Source of the DNA: Deltaproteobacteria bacterium
GTDB taxonomy: Bacteria > Myxococcota_A > UBA9160 > UBA4427
Direction: 5' to 3'
Assembly (NCBI GenBank): GCA_011051925.1
Contig: DRKE01000146.1
Location: 1 to 8,315, forward strand
DNA length: 8,315 nt
Shown: one piece after another, positions 5,434 to 8,315 of the stretch
Position numbering within the stretch: the stretch's first letter is position 1
Layout: each line of letters starts with the position of its first letter
Notes under the pieces: model-generated
What the model was told of the DNA's origin: nothing
What the model saw: the letters and a program-made list of their open reading frames with translations, nothing else
The model's database searches: none
Program-made: the position numbers and the translations under genes

Positions 5434-6341
5434 TGCCAGGCGATCGACAATCGACTTCCCAGCTCGGGCCTGCGGCCTCGTCGGCCGTGATGCGGGCGGC
5501 GCGCAGTCTCCTTCGTCCTCTCGTCCGGCTCCTGCTCGAAAGCCAGATCACCTACCCGCTTCTCGGCGATCTCTTGAAGGAACTCTTCATCGACGTCGCC
5601 GAGCGGGACCTCCCGATCGATGGTCGACGCCAGACCGACAGCCGGATCAGCCTGCTCACGGGAATCCATCGCAAGGACGTGAAGCGCCTGAGGCGCCTGC
5701 GCGAAGAGGCGGAAGGGACGACCTCGCCGTCGATCCCCCTCGGTGCGCTCCTCGTCTCCCGCTGGATGGGGGATCCGCGCTATCTCGACACCGAAGGGGC
5801 CCCACGGGCCCTGCCACGCATGCCCGGCCGGGAGGGAGAACCCTCTTTCGAAGAACTGGTGACCGCCGTCAACAAGGACATTCCCGCGCGGTCGGTCCTC
5901 GACGAATGGATCCGGCAGGGCATCGCGGAAATGGACGATGACGGAATCGTGCGGCTGCGCGTCGAGTCCTTCGTTCCCGAGGAGGGCCTCGAAGCGAAGA
6001 TCCATTTCTTCGGCCGGAACCTCCGGGATCATGTCGCGACCGGCGCCCACAACCTGATCGGGGAGGGCCGGCCCTATTTCGACCGCAGCGTCTTCTATGA
6101 CGAACTCAGCCGGGAATCCGTCGAAGAACTCGATCGCGCGGCACGCGAGGCGGGCGCCCGGATGCTTCGGGATCTCAATCGACGCGCCTTCGAACTCCAG
6201 CGCCGGGACGCCGGACGCGAAGACGCGACATATCGAATGACCGTAGGCGCCTACTATTATGCCGCCGATGAGCGCGACGAGGCGGATCTCGACCCCGGGG
6301 CTTCCGGGAAGGAAACGGGAGACCCACCCGATGAAGATTGA
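5433..6341 (+). CDS. DUF6502 family protein, possible DNA-binding regulator
   Basis: 302 residues from ATG 5433, with no signal peptide or membrane segment, so cytoplasmic. The N-terminal part (RSLLRPLVRLLL, 24-35; LKELFIDVAER, 48-58; then GRRQTDSRISLLTGIHRKDV, 64-83) matches what I remember as the DUF6502 family pattern. Residues 68-88 read like a helix-turn-helix: S-R-I-S-L-L-T-G as first helix and turn, then H-R-K-D-V-K-R-L as a basic recognition helix. The C-terminal half is mostly helical and charged, ending in an acidic tail (GDPPDED). Start choice: the frame is open back to an ATG at 5367 inside the TPR gene, but ATG 5433 overlaps that gene's stop as TGATG, the typical arrangement for translational coupling. 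The 3' end overlaps the next gene by 11 nt. Function is unproven; a regulator acting on the twin operators upstream of the cluster is an inference. Family assignment is from memory, without a search. Confidence 0.8.
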   Translation: MPGDRQSTSQLGPAASSAVMRAARSLLRPLVRLLLESQITYPLLGDLLKELFIDVAERDLPIDGRRQTDSRISLLTGIHRKDVKRLRRLREEAEGTTSPSIPLGALLVSRWMGDPRYLDTEGAPRALPRMPGREGEPSFEELVTAVNKDIPARSVLDEWIRQGIAEMDDDGIVRLRVESFVPEEGLEAKIHFFGRNLRDHVATGAHNLIGEGRPYFDRSVFYDELSRESVEELDRAAREAGARMLRDLNRRAFELQRRDAGREDATYRMTVGAYYYAADERDEADLDPGASGKETGDPPDED

Positions 6342-7599
6342 GTGTCCACGCATCCAGGCCTTCCTGATCGGAAGCCTGCTTCTCGCCACCCTCCCGTTCG
6401 CGACGCCCGCATGGGCGGGCTGTGATTCCAGTGGCGCCGCCGGGACGGGACTCCAGGGCGCGGAGATGCCCGGAACGGGTACGGGGGGCACGGGACTCCG
6501 CGATTCGGGCCTTCCCGGATCGGGAACCGGAACCGGGGGAACGGGATTCAGCGGTGGCGACGGGACGGGAACCGGAGGAACGGGAATCTTCGGGCTCGTG
6601 ACGGGCTTCGGAAGCGTCTGCGTGAACGGACTCGAAGTCGAGTACGACTCGGGAACGCGCATCCGACGGGACGGTGAAGCGGCGTCGGTCTCGGATCTTT
6701 CGGTCGGTCAGACGGTGCGGATCCTGACGTCGAAGGACCGGCCCCTCTTCGCCTCGCGGATCGACGTCGAGACGGCGGTCAGTGGCCCCGTCGATCGGGT
6801 CGACCCCGCTTCCCGCCGGGTCTGGGTCATGGACCAGCCGGTCGAACTCCGCCCCGGCGGAATCGTCTTCGACCGGGCGACCGGCAAGCCGACGACACTC
6901 GACCGACTCGAGGCGGGCGCCCACCTCTCGGTCAGCGGGCTTCGGCGTGCGGACGGGATCGTGGCCGCCTCCCGGCTCGATCGCGAGCCCAGGACCGAGC
7001 GGGCCAGCGTCACGGCCGTCGTGCGGGAGATGAGCCGGGATACGGTCTACGTCGGCGACGTCCGCTCGACGCTGCCCTCGCTTTCCGATTCCGGTCCGGC
7101 GGGCATCCGCGACGGTCGACGGGTTCGGGTCCACGGCCGCTGGAACGCGGAGACCCGTACGCTCGAAGCGACGCGGATCGAAGGCGCCCCGGTCATCGAC
7201 CCGCGCGCCCGACGCGTCTCGATCCAGGGCTTCGCCGCCCCGGGCGGCTCCGACACGGGCTTCCGACTGGCGGGAACCGGCCTGGAGATCGAACGATCCG
7301 CAGCACGCGTACACGACCTGAACGTCGATGCGCTCGTGCGGGTCGAGGGCCACCTCGATCAACGGGGTCGAGTCCGCGCGGAGCGGATCTTCGTCGACAC
7401 CCCCGGACGCCACGGCCATCCGCTCTACTCGCGGGACGATGAAGGCCATCACGGGAAGGGAAAGGACGACCACGAGGATCGGTCGGAACACAGCGGTCGC
7501 AGGGACCGCGACGATCGGGGCGCCCGGGATCGCGGAGACCGGGATCGCCCGGATCGTCCTGAACGTTCGGGGCGCCGCAGCGGACGCTCAGGTCGCTGA
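6331..7599 (+). CDS. Secreted DUF5666-type protein with Gly-Thr-rich N-terminus and charged tail
   Basis: 422 residues. A signal peptide (hydrophobic FLIGSLLLATLPFA, 11-24) is followed by AWA|GC, cleaved after Ala29; Cys31 is not in a proper lipobox, so lipidation is unlikely. A Gly/Thr-rich stretch (about 35-88) contains GTGTGGTG three times. Next comes IFGLVTGFGSVCVNGLEVEY, matching the DUF5666 entry motif as I remember it, and then repeated small beta modules: near 89-147, near 151-220 (GPVDRVD...VWVMDQPVEL), near 226-285 (SVTAVVREM...VYVGDV) and near 293-357 (RRVSIQGF). Each pairs a strand-rich segment with 'VRVHGR/ASRLD'-like closing strands, as in an OB-like fold. The tail (359-422) is His/Asp/Arg-rich and disordered, ending PERSGRRSGRSGR, nearly the same as the end of the protein at 1836-2519. 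Start: ATG 6331 has GGGAGA at 6317-6322 and begins the signal peptide directly; the earlier in-frame ATG at 6259 would bury it. Role unknown. Confidence 0.85.
   Translation: MKIECPRIQAFLIGSLLLATLPFATPAWAGCDSSGAAGTGLQGAEMPGTGTGGTGLRDSGLPGSGTGTGGTGFSGGDGTGTGGTGIFGLVTGFGSVCVNGLEVEYDSGTRIRRDGEAASVSDLSVGQTVRILTSKDRPLFASRIDVETAVSGPVDRVDPASRRVWVMDQPVELRPGGIVFDRATGKPTTLDRLEAGAHLSVSGLRRADGIVAASRLDREPRTERASVTAVVREMSRDTVYVGDVRSTLPSLSDSGPAGIRDGRRVRVHGRWNAETRTLEATRIEGAPVIDPRARRVSIQGFAAPGGSDTGFRLAGTGLEIERSAARVHDLNVDALVRVEGHLDQRGRVRAERIFVDTPGRHGHPLYSRDDEGHHGKGKDDHEDRSEHSGRRDRDDRGARDRGDRDRPDRPERSGRRSGRSGR
6472..6585 (+). repeat. Three GTGTGGTG-coding repeats
   Basis: The octapeptide GTGTGGTG is encoded at 6472-6495, 6523-6546 and 6562-6585 with different codons each time, joined by linkers of 9 and 5 residues. 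It forms the flexible Gly/Thr-rich segment between signal peptide and first beta module. Confidence 0.9.
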
Positions 7600-8315
7600 T
7601 CCGGGAAATCCGCATGGTGGGTCGAAGATCCGATGATGCAGGCGTCGCATCATCCATTCGATCTCGTTCTTCCAACCGTGATCCCGTAGCCGGAACCGAC
7701 GACAGGAGCGCCGCAGGTAGTTGAAGTCCTCGTGCAGATCGAGACGTTCGAGGAGGCCCGGATCCGGCCCATAGCCCGCCAGGAAGCGATCACACGCCCT
7801 GTTCGCGATCTCCTGTCGGAAATGCGTCTTCAGATAGGTCATGAAGTAGGCGACGTCGAAAGCGGGGTCACCCGCCGCGCAGAGATCCCAGTCGACGACG
7901 CAGATCCGAACGTCGTCATCGAAGATCTGTCGCAGATGGAAATCCCGATGAAGGGGAACGGCGGCAGGCGGATCTCCGTCCGCCACGCTTCGCGCGATGC
8001 GCTCGAGCACGTTCTCGATCACCGGAGCATGTCTCGGGAAGGCCCGGATCAGCTCTCCGGGGTCGGGCGCGACCAGTTCCCGGACGTGATCGACGAGGTC
8101 CGCGCACGGTCCGAGATCGAGACCCGAGTCGTGGAGTTCCCTGAGCCCACGCCCGATACGGATCAGTCGATCCGCGTCTCTTCCGAGTCCCAGCGCGCCG
8201 AGCGCGCGTCCCGATGCGGGGCCCTGGAGAAGGAATCGATGCTCCTCGAACCAGGCGATCGGATCCGGTGCGGAGAGGACGTCGAAGCTTCGCTCCGCGA
8301 GCTTCTCCAGGGCGA
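7588..8315 (-). CDS. APH/choline-kinase-fold phosphotransferase, N-terminus outside the window
   Basis: The minus-strand frame is open from the window edge to the stop (complement of 7588-7590), giving 241 visible C-terminal residues; a GTG at 8020-8022 is internal, not the start. Seen: the hinge-like RFLLQGPASGRALGAL (complement of about 8197-8244), then a G-RGLRELHDSG helix as in APH-family C-lobes, the catalytic loop PLHRDFHLRQ (catalytic Asp at 7942-7944) and the metal-binding VVDWDLC (DWD at 7885-7893), followed by GDPAFDVAYF. This is the kinase C-lobe of the aminoglycoside phosphotransferase superfamily. The ATP-binding N-lobe lies beyond the window. Such proteins phosphorylate small molecules (aminoglycosides, choline, macrolides, homoserine and others); nothing here identifies the substrate, so resistance should not be assumed. 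The gene is convergent with the five-gene cluster and shares 12 nt with its last gene. Confidence 0.9.
   Translation of the reverse strand, partial: ALEKLAERSFDVLSAPDPIAWFEEHRFLLQGPASGRALGALGLGRDADRLIRIGRGLRELHDSGLDLGPCADLVDHVRELVAPDPGELIRAFPRHAPVIENVLERIARSVADGDPPAAVPLHRDFHLRQIFDDDVRICVVDWDLCAAGDPAFDVAYFMTYLKTHFRQEIANRACDRFLAGYGPDPGLLERLDLHEDFNYLRRSCRRFRLRDHGWKNEIEWMMRRLHHRIFDPPCGFPGSAT
7632..7654. repeat. Inverted repeat near the convergent gene ends
   Basis: GATGATGC (7632-7639) and GCATCATC (7647-7654) form a perfect 8-bp stem with a 7-nt loop, 33 nt beyond the stop of the DUF5666-type gene and inside the 3' coding end of the phosphotransferase. No T-run follows on either strand. It might help define the 3' end of the cluster transcript, but it could be coincidence, since it encodes Met-Met and His-His pairs. 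Confidence 0.3.

Noticed and set aside
6259..6330. Upstream in-frame ATG (6259) for the DUF5666-type gene
   Set aside because: It would add 24 charged residues before the signal peptide; ATG 6331 has a good ribosome binding site 8 nt upstream.
6415..6423. Lipoprotein signal at AWAGC in the DUF5666-type protein
   Set aside because: The -3 position is Trp rather than Leu or another small aliphatic residue, so ordinary signal peptidase I cleavage after Ala29 fits better.
5262..7491. Two long minus-strand open frames opposite the DUF6502- and DUF5666-type genes
   Set aside because: They are mirror frames of well-supported plus-strand genes with coupled starts and signal peptides; the translations are Pro/Arg-rich and featureless.
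7588..8315. Calling the phosphotransferase an aminoglycoside-resistance gene
   Set aside because: Only the general APH-fold motifs are visible, the N-lobe is missing from the window, and most chromosomal members of this superfamily act on other substrates.

Overview
The window is GC-rich and densely coding. The genes have Gram-negative features: two Sec-type secreted proteins, an outer-membrane beta-barrel ending in an aromatic residue, and canonical Shine-Dalgarno sites. The mix of a short-chain ETF operon, a TPR/SGNH hydrolase and a DUF6502/DUF5666-type gene pair suggests a proteobacterium, most likely of the former 'deltaproteobacteria' (Myxococcota or Binatota-like). This taxonomic guess is an inference of low to moderate confidence. 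There are no rRNA, tRNA, insertion sequence or CRISPR signals.

Layout. (1) 1-1461: the 3' part of etfB followed by complete etfA, a housekeeping electron-transfer flavoprotein pair, closed by a textbook intrinsic terminator at 1528-1560. (2) 1561-1835: a regulatory intergenic region. It holds a perfect 16-bp palindrome, a near-consensus sigma70-type promoter (TTGAAA-N17-TATATT), two copies of the inverted repeat TTGGGAA-N3-TTCCCAA and a leader hairpin. One inverted-repeat copy fills the promoter spacer and the other lies just after the predicted +1. (3) 1836-7599: five same-strand genes that look like one transcription unit. They are a small secreted repeat protein, an outer-membrane beta-barrel, a membrane-anchored SGNH hydrolase with TPRs, a DUF6502-type protein with a possible helix-turn-helix, and a secreted DUF5666-type protein. 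The last three are tightly coupled: a stop/start overlap of one base, then an 11-nt overlap. (4) 7588-8315, minus strand: the C-terminal two-thirds of an APH/choline-kinase-fold phosphotransferase, converging on and overlapping the operon's last gene by 12 nt.

How the genes may work together. The five-gene cluster looks like an uncharacterised, tightly regulated envelope system. Its first and last genes encode exported proteins whose charged, arginine-rich C-terminal tails end almost identically (PERSGR...SGRS-N/G-R), although the rest of the two proteins is unrelated. Between them lie a pore or barrel protein, a periplasmic SGNH esterase/acyltransferase-type enzyme with protein-interaction repeats, and a cytoplasmic candidate DNA-binding protein that could be the factor acting on the twin operators. 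These functional links are inference from gene order and sequence features. The sequence alone does not reveal the substrate or the physiological role.
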